This document shows positions 41,101 through 53,900 of a DNA stretch of 64,000 nucleotides, piece by piece (position 1 is the stretch's first letter; each line of letters starts with the position of its first letter). The stretch is from Paraspadella gotoi (lineage: Eukaryota > Chaetognatha). Under the pieces are notes generated by a model that ran no database searches, was not told the DNA's origin, and saw nothing but the letters and a program-made list of their open reading frames with translations. The stretch spans positions 19,909,590 to 19,973,589 of the forward strand of contig CM119264.1 in NCBI GenBank assembly GCA_051294375.1, written 5' to 3'. Both the position numbers and the translations under genes were made by a program.

Positions 41101-44100
41101 GAAAAGGTACGAACTATAAGTTTTGGGTTAGAAAGGGCTATACTCACTGAAAGCTTAGATCTGGAAGCAAAGTTTCAGAATGCAAGGGTAGACTGGCTAC
41201 AGATTAAAAATTCTTGAGGACCATACAATCAGGAAGGACTTGTCACACCTCAGGGAATTTTATACAATTTTTTTTGGTTTTTGGATTCTTTTTCACTTAA
41301 ATAAGTAAAATTTTGTTCCTAAAATAATATAATATAACTACTAGACCTCCCCAGTATACAAAAATTGTCTCCCAAGTTCTCACTCGGTTCGGTTTCCCGT
41401 TATTTATCAACATTAGATAAGTTTTAACTCAAATCTTGAAAAAAAATGTGACCGCGTATCAACCCAATGAAGCGTCAAAGTCAATTAGCGCAATCCTCGT
41501 ATTGTAAATTTTTTTTTCTAAAAAAATCTAATGATTTTTCCTTATTGTTAATTTTTTATTAAATAATTTGCTAAAATTTGCTAAATAATTTAAAACTAAA
41601 TTAACTATTTAAAAAGTATATTTTTTAAAACAGGGCATCTGTATAAACCGGATGTAAGGTAAAAATAACCGGAGGTAAGGGAAAAATAACCGGAAGTAGT
41701 ATTAAAATAACCTTTCCTTGAAAAAGGTACAATTTTAGACTAAGGCAATTAAAAGAACTAAAACTTAGCATTTGAAGAGCTTATGCCTACAATACAGAGA
41801 GTAGGGAGACACAGTACAGCATATATATATACATACAATATATATAATACATATATACAATATATTAAGCATAATATATAACATAAGAATTATGTTTAGA
41901 AAAAACAAAGTTTTTATTGTTTACAAACAACGATTTTTTTGTTTAAAAAATGGACATGGTTAAATTTTTTACAAGATAGACTCTCGGTTGTATAAGGTTC
42001 CTTTTTATTATTGAATTTGTATTTTGCCGCTTACGAAGTATCTAATTGATCAAGTATTTTAAATGTAGATCTCGGATTGGTCAGTCCTTTTTCACTGTTC
42101 CTTAACCAAAGTTATAAAAGAGACCTGCTTACCTAAAACTGAGGATAAATAACCAATGATTCGTTACAGTCAGTAAAAATTTTAAATGTTATATTTGCAA
42201 TTTTATGATTAAGTTTAAAGTTGACTATTTTTTAAGTTTCTCTTTTTTATGTTGAGAAATAGACTTGCTACATGATTCATGCCTCACACCCATGTTATAT
42301 CTACTACAATAAAAATTACTAAATTTATATTGAATTTTTATAGAGAAATAGCAAAGCAGAATATACTAGCTCGTTCACAGCGTTACATGTTTCAACTCTG
42401 TGGTTGCAAGAGAGAGAGAGAGAGAGAAAGAGAGATAATGGTTGTCAACAAAGAAACTAAGAAAATAAAGTAAAAGTTTTGAAATCCAAAATAGTGAAAT
42501 TGTGAATAGTTTGAGTTGCCACACTTTCTGACTGATATTAAAAATGGCGACAAAGGAGGATTCAAAAATTGTTTATTACAGTTTAATATGACCAACAAGG
42601 GAGTAAAAGCATTTGATTTGTTTGTAAACAAGCTCAAATAAAACAAAATCTTTGTTAAAAATATAAACAGTCCTAAAACCATTCAAAGTTGGAGGCAACT
42701 GCCGGACAGTGATATCGAGTTGATGCTGTTTGGATCAGGGATAAATCCTTTGGGGACCATTCTTAATACTACTCAAATGTCCATTAAGCCCGCTGCACCT
42801 GTCGAGAGCCCTCTTCTCACCTGACAGTAAGGTGGGCAGTCATCCGTTATTGCTTCTTTTGCAACAGGAGTGACGGACTCCTCTTCCTCTATCTAAAGTA
42901 TTCTTTTTGAGGGATGCCCGGTTCGTGGAGAGACGAACTAAGTTCAGTAGGGTTGACCTTGTTTTGCTTCCCTTAACCCTGTCTCTACTCCTCTTACCTC
43001 CCATCACTCTCCATTCTCTGTTCTTTGTTAAAAACCTTTATCTCTCTCTCTCTCCCTCTCTCTCTTTTTCTCTCTCTTTATCTGTTTTTTTAGTTTTGGC
43101 TGATGAAGACTCGCAACCATAGATTCGAAACATGTCTGGTGTTTGAAACAAAAAAATAAATAATAAAAACTTTTGTTTTCCTTAAATTTCAAACGCAGCG
43201 AAAAGAAAGCCAAAGTACAATTATTATTATTATTTTGAAAATTTCCTATTTTATATGGATATTATTATTCTATGATACTGTGCCCCAAACAATATGAGCA
43301 AAATATTTTTTTTATTCAACTATCATGTTATCTCACGTCTAAATAACCTTTTTTGTTTACTCAAATTTGTACTCAATTTTTTTCCCTGAAAGCTCTACTC
43401 CAATAAAGACAGCTTCTCAGTCATATGTCAATTTAAACTTAATTCCTATTATTTTTAATTATTATTTCCAATTTTTTAAATTATTATTATTACCAATAGT
43501 AGAATTAATATTATTATTTTCAATTATTTTCAATTTTTTTTTTTAAAGAACAAAAATTATAATGATCGATATTTAAATTCGTCTTTTGATCGAGGAAAAA
43601 ACTAAATTTTATAAAAATCATTGAGAATTAATAGTGTATTTCAGTTCAATTTGCTCTTTATCTAGCAAAAAAGTTAGGAAAAAAATGTTTGTGGCATTTC
43701 CATAAATTGCCTATACAAGTAATTTTTTTTTACCTGACTTAAAAAATATTACCTTTAATTTTGAATTGATTGAGGATATGGCAAAGCTTGCCCGAAACTC
43801 ATTTCCCATTGCTCGAAAAACAAAGATAAAAAATAATTAGTTAGATTATCATAATAATAAAATATAATAAAAATCTAACTTTTTGTGACATTTAAAATTA
43901 ATTTCATTAAAATTGGAACAATAAAAACATTTATAGGCTGAAAACCTTACTTCCGGTTAAGGCCACGCCCCATAATAACAAGATTTTTTTTAATTTAATA
44001 AAACAAAAATAGGAGAAGAAGCTACTGGTGTATTTTAACTAATGTTGGTAAAAAATCCTTATGTTATAACATATTAAACCTCTTTCTTTAAAAATTATTA

Positions 44101-47035
44101 TCATTTTGCGCTATATTTTTTTGCATCAATACTACTTTGACACTCGATTAGGTTTATTAGCAAAAACATTTTTTGCTTAAACAGGCTTTTAGAATGAATT
44201 TAAGTTAAGAAATAATGGGAAACCGGACCGAGTAAGAACTTTGTATGGGTTTTTTTGAGGCTGGGGAACTCTAATAACTACAATTACCAAGCATTCTAAC
44301 ATAAAAGTTTAAAAATTATTATGGTTGAAAAAGTTTAAGCATTCAAAGGTAAACAAACTATTTTAGAAAAACTTATCTTAACATAAAACCAATTTGGAAA
44401 TGAAATATATTATTACTCAGTATCAAATCGTAGATTCACTCATCAAAATATGTCAACATTTTTACTAAATTACTCTTTTTAGCTCTTCCACAAAGTTTAG
44501 ATTATATTAAGTCTAAATCTCCAGAATTTGTATCCACTATACCAGATTATGGTTTGCCAGAAATAACAGAAGAGACAACATTAGGAAAATTTGAGGAAAC
44601 ACCAAGTGAAGTAAAACAAAATCAAAACTCATCAATTATTACTCCTGTACCAGAGTGGGAGGAAATTAAAAACCCAAATGAAAAGACTGAAGAAAAAGAT
44701 GAAAAAAATAAAAATCTTCTAGTAGCAGATCAAAAAAAAAAATCTCCAAAAGGTAAAAGCGCTTTTTTAAAATATAACTATTATTTCTATCTAAAAATAT
44801 GTACATGTTTCTTATTAAAATTATTTTTAAAATGGTTTAATAAATATTTAGATATTTTTTTTATATCTGGTATATTATTACATCAATACCATATTAATAT
44901 TTTTTAGAATATTAAAAACTTAATTTGATTTTTTTTTAAATGAAAGTTTAGTTATTGTAAATTAAAAGGATTGTTTTTAAAGTAAAATTAAACCATACTG
45001 CTTTAAGAATATGTTGGAAAACACATCATAACTGAAGTAAAAGTTCCCAGGTTCTAACTATAATCAAAGAGGTATTAGCTATAGGTTCTTGGTCAGAAAA
45101 GGCTGAAGTCACTAAAAGCTTAGATCTGGGAACAAAGTTTCAGCATGCAAGGGTAGACAGGCCATAAAGTAAGAAATCTTTTTGACCATAAAATCGGGAT
45201 GGATTTATCACATCTCAGCAATTTAAAACACTTTTTTTTAGGTTTTTGAACTACTTCCACTTTATTAACTAAAGTTTTATTTGCAATATAATATAATTAA
45301 ATATAAATATATTTAAAAAATCATTATAGCATAAAAGTTCAAATATTAATATGGTAGAAGAAGTTCAGGTATTCAAAAGCAAAAAAACTATTTTAATAAT
45401 ACTTGCCCTAACATAATAAAACCAATTTGGAAATAAAATATTTTATTAATAGGTATAAAGTCTTAGATTCAATCATCAAAATATGCCAACATTTTTGACT
45501 GAATTATTATTTTCAGCTCTTCTTCAGAGCTTAGATGGTATAACGTCCAAATCTCTGGAATATGTATCCACTATACCAGATCATGGTTTTCAAGAAATAA
45601 TAAAAGAGACAACAGTAGAAAACTTAAAGGAAACTCCAAGTGAAGTAAAAAATAACACGATTACTCCAGTACCAGAGTGGGAGAAAATAAAAAACACAAA
45701 TGAAAAGGATGAAAGAAAGGATGAAAAACATGAAAATATTCATGTAACAGATCAGAAAAAAATATCTTCAGAAGGTAAAAGTGCAAGATTAAAAAAACTA
45801 ATATTTTTCTCTCAAACATATGCACGCGTTTATTACTGAAATCATTTTTTAAATGGTTTAATAAATATTTGTATCAATTTTTTAAAAATTTTTGGTATTT
45901 TTTTAATTTCATATCAAAATTTTTAGAAAATTAATAACTAAATTTAATTTCTTTTAAATGAAAACTTTAGTTATTTAGTCAAATTAAGCCATACTGCTTG
46001 AATAATTTGTTGGCAAACACATCATTACTGAACCAAAATTTCAAATATTATTATGGTAAAAGAAGTTCATGCAGTCAAAAGTAAATAAACTATTTTAATA
46101 ATACTTGCTCTAACATAATAAAACCAATTTGGAAATGAAATATTTTATCAATAAGTAAAAAGTCGTAGATTCAATCATCAAAATATGCCAATATTTTTGA
46201 CTGAATTATTATTTTCAGCTCTTCTTAGAGCTTAGATGGTATACACGTCCAAATCTCAGAATATGTATCCCAGCTATAACCAGATCATGGTTTTCCAGAA
46301 ATAAGAGAAGAGACAACATTAGAAAACTTAAAGGAAACACCAAGTGAAGTAAAAAATAACATGATTACTCCAGTACCAGAGTGGGAGGAAATAAAAAACA
46401 CAAATGAAAACGCTGAAAGAAAGGATGAAAAACATGAAAATATTCATGTAACAGATCAGAAAAAAATATCTTCAGAAGGTAAAAGTGCAAGATTAAAAAT
46501 CTATTATTTTTCTCTCAAACATATGCACTGATTTCTTACTGAAATCATTTTTAAAATGGTTTAATAATTATTTGGATCAATTTTTTAAAATTTTTTGGTA
46601 TTTTTTTAATTTCATATCAAAAATTTTTAGAAAATTATTAACTAAATTTAATTTCTTTTAAATGAAAACTTTAGTTATTTAGTCATTGTGGTATAATCCT
46701 TTCTTTTCGTTGTGTAATAATTAGAAAAGTTTGAAATGAATTTTCAACAACGATTTTATTTTTAATAAAAAACGGACATGTTTCGGCTTAACTACAAGTA
46801 GATTGCCACTTTGAGCTCTATCTTAACTCTTATACTTCACTATAATAATAATTGCTTAACTATCCCTCACCTCTATTTCCTTCACATTTCAAATTTCACA
46901 ATTTCATCTTCACTAACTTATTTATTCACAGAAGTTAATTGTTAACACTAATCATTAAGTTTTAAAAAATATTTATCTTTGTTGTACATTGCACAATGTA
47001 TTATTTTTCAAGTTCTCTCACTCTCTCTCTCTCCT

Positions 47036-47071
<36 letters not shown>

Positions 47072-47846
47072 ACCATTTCAATTTCTTTTGACAAACTGGC
47101 TCTATTTGTTTCACCTTAATCTGTCCTCACAATTGACCACTATCCTTTCTCAACTCTGTGTTGGAAACTTTGCCCTCTCTCTCTCTCTCTCACTCTTTCT
47201 TTATGCACATAATTTGTTTCAAATTCACTAACTTTTTTAATGCTGATGAAGGCTTGTAGTTAAGCCGAAACATGTCCGTTTTTTATTAAAAATAAAATCG
47301 TTGTTGAAAATTCATTTCAAACATTTCTAGTTATTTAGTCAAATTAAGCCATACTGCTTGAATAATTTGTGGGCAAACATCATTACTGAACCAAAAGGTC
47401 CCAGGTTTTAACTGCAATTGAAGAGGTAAGAACTATAAGTTTTGGGTCAGAAAGGGCTATACTCACTGATAGCTTAGAGCAAGGACCAAAGTTTCAGCAT
47501 GCAAGGGTAGACAGGCTACAGCTTAAAAAATCTTGAGGACCATACAATCAGGAAGGACTTGTCACCTCTCACGGACTTTTATAATTTTTTTTAGGTTTTT
47601 GAACTATTTTTTACTTGAATAAGTAAAGTTTTGTTCATAAAATAAAAAAAAACAATTGCACGGTTATAAACCTTTTTTATTTAAAATAGTATATTTCATT
47701 TTATAATCTATTTCAATTTTAGCGAAAACAAAGTTTAGAGTTTGTACTACAACGATTTTTTATTTAATATAAACAGACATGTTTCGACTCTTGTTCGAGC
47801 CTTCATCAGTGTTTGACAGACTATCAAAAACTTTTGCAAAAGTAAA

Positions 47847-47930
<84 letters not shown>

Positions 47931-50900
47931 CTAAAGTTTCCAACAAAGTGGTGAGACAGAATAGTGGTCAGAGGTGAGGACAGGTGAAGGCAAGGACAGA
48001 TTGAGTGAGTTTTGAAAAAGAAAGTGAAATGGTCAAACAGAGAGAGAGTGAGAGAGAGAGGTAATATGATACATTTGTGTAATATACAACAAAGATGTAA
48101 GTTTTTAAAGTGGAAATAACAATTAGCTAAATAATAAATTAAATTAATTATAGAATTTGAAATGTGAAATGAGAACAATTACATTTGTTAGGGATAGTTA
48201 AGTTAAGGAGAAGAAAGGATGAAATATAAGAGATAAGATAGAGCTCAAAATGAGCTGGCCCCCCTTGGTGGAGCAAAGGAGAGACATGGACGATCTGGTC
48301 AGGTCATTAGCGCGTCAATGGTTGAGAGGAGAGTGGAAGAAGTTTATGCATTCAAAAGTACACAAACTATTTTAGAAAAACTTACCTTAACATAAAACTA
48401 ATTTGGAAATGAAATATATTATTACTAAGTATCAAATCGTAGATTCACTCATCAAAATATGTCAACATTTTTACTAAATTACTCTTTTTAGCTCTTCCAC
48501 AGAGCTTAGATGGTATTAAGTCCAAATCTCCAGAATCTGTATCCACTATACCAGATTATGGTTTTCCAGAAATAAGAGAAGAGACAACATTAAGAAAATT
48601 TGAGGAAACACCAAGTGAAGTAAAACAAAATCAAAACTCATCAGTGATTACTCCAGTACCAGAGTGGGAGGAAATTAAAAAACCCAAATAAAAAGACTGA
48701 AGAAAAAGATGAAAAAAATAAAAATCTTCTAGTAGCAGATCAAAAAAAAATATCTCCAAAAGGTAAAAGCGCTTTTTTAAATTAAAATTATTATTTCTCT
48801 CTAAAAAATATGTACATTTTTCTTATTGAAATGATTTTTAAAATGGTTTAATAAATATTTAGATAATTTTATCTGGTATATTATTACATAAATACCATAT
48901 TGGTTTTTTTTAGAATATTAAAAACTTAATTTGATTTTTTTTAAATGAAAGTTTGGTTATTGTAATTTAAAAGAATTGTTTTTAAAGTAAAATTAAACCA
49001 TACTGCTTTAAGAATATGTTGGAAAACACATCATAACTGAAGTAAAAGTGCCCAGGTTCTAACTATAATCAATAAGGCGTAGTAAAATTCCTAAATTTAA
49101 CTTTAATTAAAATTCTAAAAGTGAGGAACAAACAACATTATACTTATGAACATTTATGTAATAAAAAAATTTATAATAAATTTAACAATTTACGCAGTAG
49201 GCCATATTTATACTAGTACTAAACTAATAAATGTTAAAATTTCAAAACAGTTTTTTCTCAGATTTTTTTGCAGATTTGGATTCGTCATAAAAAGTTGATA
49301 AAAAGAAATATAACCTTTTTGAAAAATTCCTTCATTAAGTGGGTCAAAAATTAGAAAAAGCTATATTTTAAGCTGAAAACGAACTTTTTATATATTAAAT
49401 ATAGTTTTTTTAATTTTTAACCCACTTAATGAAAGAATTTTTAAAAATGATTTATATTTTCTTTTATCAACTTTTGACGAGGAATTCAAATCTGCAATCA
49501 AAATTAAGAAAAGCCTATTTTGAAATTTTTTGATTTTATAAGGATAGTACTATATATAAATATAGCCTACTGCGAAAATTAAAAAACATAAAATTAATTT
49601 TTTTTACAAATTAATGTTCACTGATGGTATGTTGTTCATAATTGACTTTTAGAATTTTCGTATGTAACTTTCACTACGCCTTAATAATCAAAGAGGTATT
49701 AGCTATAGGTTCTGGGTCAGAAAAGGCTGAAGTCACTAAAATCTTAGATCTGGGAACAAAGTTTCACCATGCAAGGGTAGACAGGCCATGAGGTAAGAAA
49801 TCTTATTGACAATAAAATCAGGATAGACTTATCACCTCTCAGCAATTTAAAACACATTTTTTAGGTTTTTGAACTACTTTACCCTTTAATAACTAAAGTT
49901 TTATTTGCAATATAATATAATTAAATATAAATACATTTATAAAATCATTCTAGCATAAAAGTTCAGATATTAATATGGTGGAAGAAGTTCATGCATTTAA
50001 AAGTAAATGAACTATTTTAATAATATTTGCCCTAACATAATAAAACCAATTTGGAAAGTAAATATTTTATTAATAGGTAAAAAGTCGTAGATTCAATCAT
50101 CAAAATATGCCAACATTTTTGACTGAATTATTATTTTCAGCTCTTCTTCAGAGCTTAGATGGTATAACGTCCAAATCTCCGGAATATGTATCCACTATAC
50201 CAGATCATGGTTTTCCAGAAATAAGAGAAGAGACAACAATAGGAAACTTAAAGGAAACACCAAGTGAAGTAAAAAATAATAAAAACTCATCAATGATTAC
50301 TCCAGTACCAGAGTGGGAGGAAATAAAAAACACAAATGAAAAGGCTGAAAGAAAGGATGAAAAACATGAAAATATTCATGTAACAGATCAGAAAAAAATA
50401 TCTTCAGAAGGTAAAAGTGCAAGATTAAAAAACTATTATTTTTCTTTAAAACATATGTATGCATTTCTTTCTGAAATCATTTTTTAAAAAATTGTTTATT
50501 AATATTTAGATCAATTTTTTAAAAATTTGTAGTATTTCTTAAATTTCATATCAATTTTCTTTACAAAATTCTTAACTAAATTTAATTTCTTTTAAATAAA
50601 AACTTTAGTTATTTAGTAAAATTAATCCATACTGCTTGAAAAATTTGTGGGCGAACACACTATACCAGATTATGGTTTTCCAGAAAAAAGAGAAGAGACA
50701 TCATTAGGAAAATTAGAGGAAACACCAAGTGAAGTAAAACAAATTCCAAACTCATCAATAATTACTCCAGTAACAGAGTGGGAGGAAATCAAAAACCCAA
50801 ATGAAAAGATTGAAGAAAAAGATGAAAAAAATAATCTTCTTATAGAAAATAAAAAAAAAATATCTCCAAAAGGTAAAAGAGCTATCTTAAATTAAAACTA

Positions 50901-53900
50901 TTATTTCTCTCTAAAAATATGTTCATGTTTCTTATTGAAATGATTTTTAAAATGGTTCAATAAATATTTAGATAATCTTTTTATATCTGGTATATTATTA
51001 CAGAAATACCACATTTAATTTTTTTAGAATATTAAAAACTAAATTTGATTTTTTTCAATTAAAAATTTAGTTATTGTAAATTAAAAGAATTCTTTTAAAA
51101 GTAAAATTAAACCATACTGTTTAACAATTTATTGGAAAACACATCATAACAGAAGTAAAAGTTCCCAGGTTCTAACTATAATCAAAGAGGTATAAGCTAT
51201 AGGTTCTGGGTCAGAAAAGGCTGAACTCACTGAAAGCTTTGATCTGGGAAAAAAGTTTCAGCATGCAAGGGTAGACAGGCCACGGAGTAAAAAATCTTTT
51301 TGACCATAAAATTAGGATGGACTTATCACCTCTCAGAGATTTAAAACACTTTTTTTACGTTTTTGAACCACTTTCCATTTTAATAACTAAAGTTTTATTT
51401 GCAATATAATATAATTAAATATAAATACATTTATAAAATCATTTTAGCAGTTCATGTTTAGAAGTTCAAGTTCAAAAGTAAATAAACTATTTTAATAATA
51501 CTTGCCATAACATAATAAAACCAATTTGGAAATAAAATATTTATAGGTATAAAGTCGTGGATTCAATCATCAAAATATACCAACATTTTTTACTGAATTA
51601 TTATATTTAGCTCTTCTTCAAAGCTTAGATGGTATAACGTCCAAATTGCCGGAATATGTGTCCACTATACCAGATTATGGTTTACCAGAAATAAGAGAAA
51701 AGACAACATTAGAAAACTTTAAGGAAACACCAAGTGAAGTAAAAAATAATAAAAACTCATTAATGATTACTCCAGTACCAGAGTGGGAGGAAATTAAAAA
51801 CCCAAATGTAAAGGCTGAACAAAAGGATGAAAAACAGGAAAATATTCATGTAACAGATCAGAAAAAAATATATCCAAAAGGTAAAAAAACAAGTTTGAAA
51901 AACATTATTTTTGTTTAAAACATATTTATGTACCTTTTCATATTAAAATCAATTTTAATTTAATCTTTTTTGTTGGAAATAACGTTTTTAATCTATTTAA
52001 AATGCTAATAAAATAGCTTAAATATTAAAAGTTATTTTTTTATTTTGCCTATTTTTTACACTAATTATTAATAAATATTAATAAAATATACAATTTATAA
52101 ATAAACTTACCAAAATATTTTTATGGATTTTTTTTTATATTATGTAAGCTAAATATGACTTTAAAAATTTTAACAATATGAGTTCTCATACTCTTCAATA
52201 TTTACACTATTTTAATAGCACCATATATGCTTCAAAAATCGCCATTTCCGACAAAGAAGATAAAACTATACAAAAAATGGTTATCATTGTTAAATTCTTC
52301 AGATCTTATTAGATTAAAATAATTATGAATAGAATTAGATATCTTATATTTTGTTATCTTTGAACGCTCTACTATATGGTCTTAGAAAAAAATAATTTTA
52401 ATAATTTTTAGTCGAATCTGCTCATCAGCAGATTCCGACTCTAAAATTCACTTTGTCTTTCCGTTGGTCCCACCCCTTAATCTTGTCGGTAAATAATTAT
52501 TATCATATCAGAACCTCAAATTATGATAAATTATGCAAAAAAATGATGTCCATCCGTCCGTCTGTAGGTACGTCCGTTCGTCTGTCCGTCCCACCTTCGC
52601 ATTAAATTGGATGTATGTATGGATGTATGGATTGGAATAAAGTTTCTTGTGTATGTGGTAAAGTGTGTGATAAAGTTTTGATGGAATCGTTCAAGTAAAT
52701 TGAGTTAAAATGAAAAAAAAGTCACAATTAATTAAAGTTTTTTTACACTTAATTATTATATTTATGAAAAATTTGATTGATGAATTGAAATTAAATGTTG
52801 TGTGTAAGTACTGGGTAGGAAAGTATGGAATCAAGCTGGATAAAATTTTTTTTATGGAATTAGAGGAATGGAAAAGAGTTTAAGTTAAAAAACCAAAAGA
52901 CATATTTATTTAAATTTTAGTTTCTCTCTCTCTATTTCTCTGATTGATTTATTCATTGATTGATTGATTCTTAATTTGGTTAAATGATTGATTGTTAATT
53001 TTTTTAATTTATTAATTCATAAATCTATTATTATTCATAATGTAATGATCTAGTTATGATTAGTTGTTTCTCTCTACCCCATGTTAGTTCGCGAGTGACA
53101 CCAAAAAAATATTTACTATACTTTAAATATTTATTAAATATAATTCATTATCAAGTTAGTTAGAGAACTACTGGAAGTTTTTTATGTATAAGTTTCATTT
53201 CGTGTTTAATTTATTTACTATTCGTTGTTTAATTTTTTATTTAACGTGTTCTTGATTGAATTTTACAAAAAATTTACTTCATTAAAAATCCCTATTAATG
53301 GTCTAAACAATCCCTAATTTAATGGTGTAAATAAATTTTAATGATTTTAAGAAATTGGTACAACCAATATAAAAATTATCCACTCATTTAATAAATACGC
53401 TATCTTGCCCCTGACTTTGGACAGGCTTTGGTGGTTTAAGGCCTCCATCACTCTTACAAGATAATGACATAGGAGGTCCCTGCAAGCTTTCAATCAAGAC
53501 TCTCACAGTCTCGTTTATTCACTCCCAGAGTATCTGGCTTCCCTATCAATGAAGTGGTATAATGTTTCAAAGAATGTTTTAATTGTATGAAAAGACCACT
53601 CCCTTAAGTATTAGATTTAGTAATTAAGTAAGATTAAGTAATTTTTGAATAATTAATTTATAATATTTTTTTTTAAATTCATTTTTTTACTGAAAATAAA
53701 ATTTGATGACCATTAAAGAAAGGTTGTTTTACATAAGTAAATATCAAATTAATCTTATTAAATTAAAATATAATAAACGTCCAGTATATTGCTATAGAAT
53801 GGAAAAAAAATTTAAAAATATTCATCCAATGTGAAATGGTACGCATTTTTTAGGTGTTACCCGTGAACGGACACGGGGTATTTATTTCAGAATTTTATTG

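Larger units (their letters stand above)
41342..44273. mobile_element. Large non-autonomous hAT-like element with 8-bp TSD and nested PLE
   Basis: Tips TAGACCTCCCCAG and (inverse) TAGAGTTCCCCAG, with inverted similarity continuing for ~70 bp (TTCTCACTCGGTTCGGTTTC against TTCTTACTCGGTCCGGTTTC). ATAACTAC flanks both ends (41334-41341, 44274-44281). No transposase found. About 41890-43190 is a nested Penelope-like remnant; family F is at 43287-43413. Confidence 0.75.
47720..48335 (-). mobile_element. PLE 3' end fragment
   Basis: Order on the minus strand: GC-rich segment GAGCTCAAAATGAGCTGGCC (also at 2705), (CT)n, hammerhead-like end, pLTR tip AACAAAG. 5'-truncated at about 48335. Confidence 0.7.

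Noticed and set aside
53840-53890. Possible exon near ACCCGTGAACGGACACGGGG
   Set aside because: A short hairpin-like GC-rich spot within Helentron-like copy 5; no in-phase splice pair.
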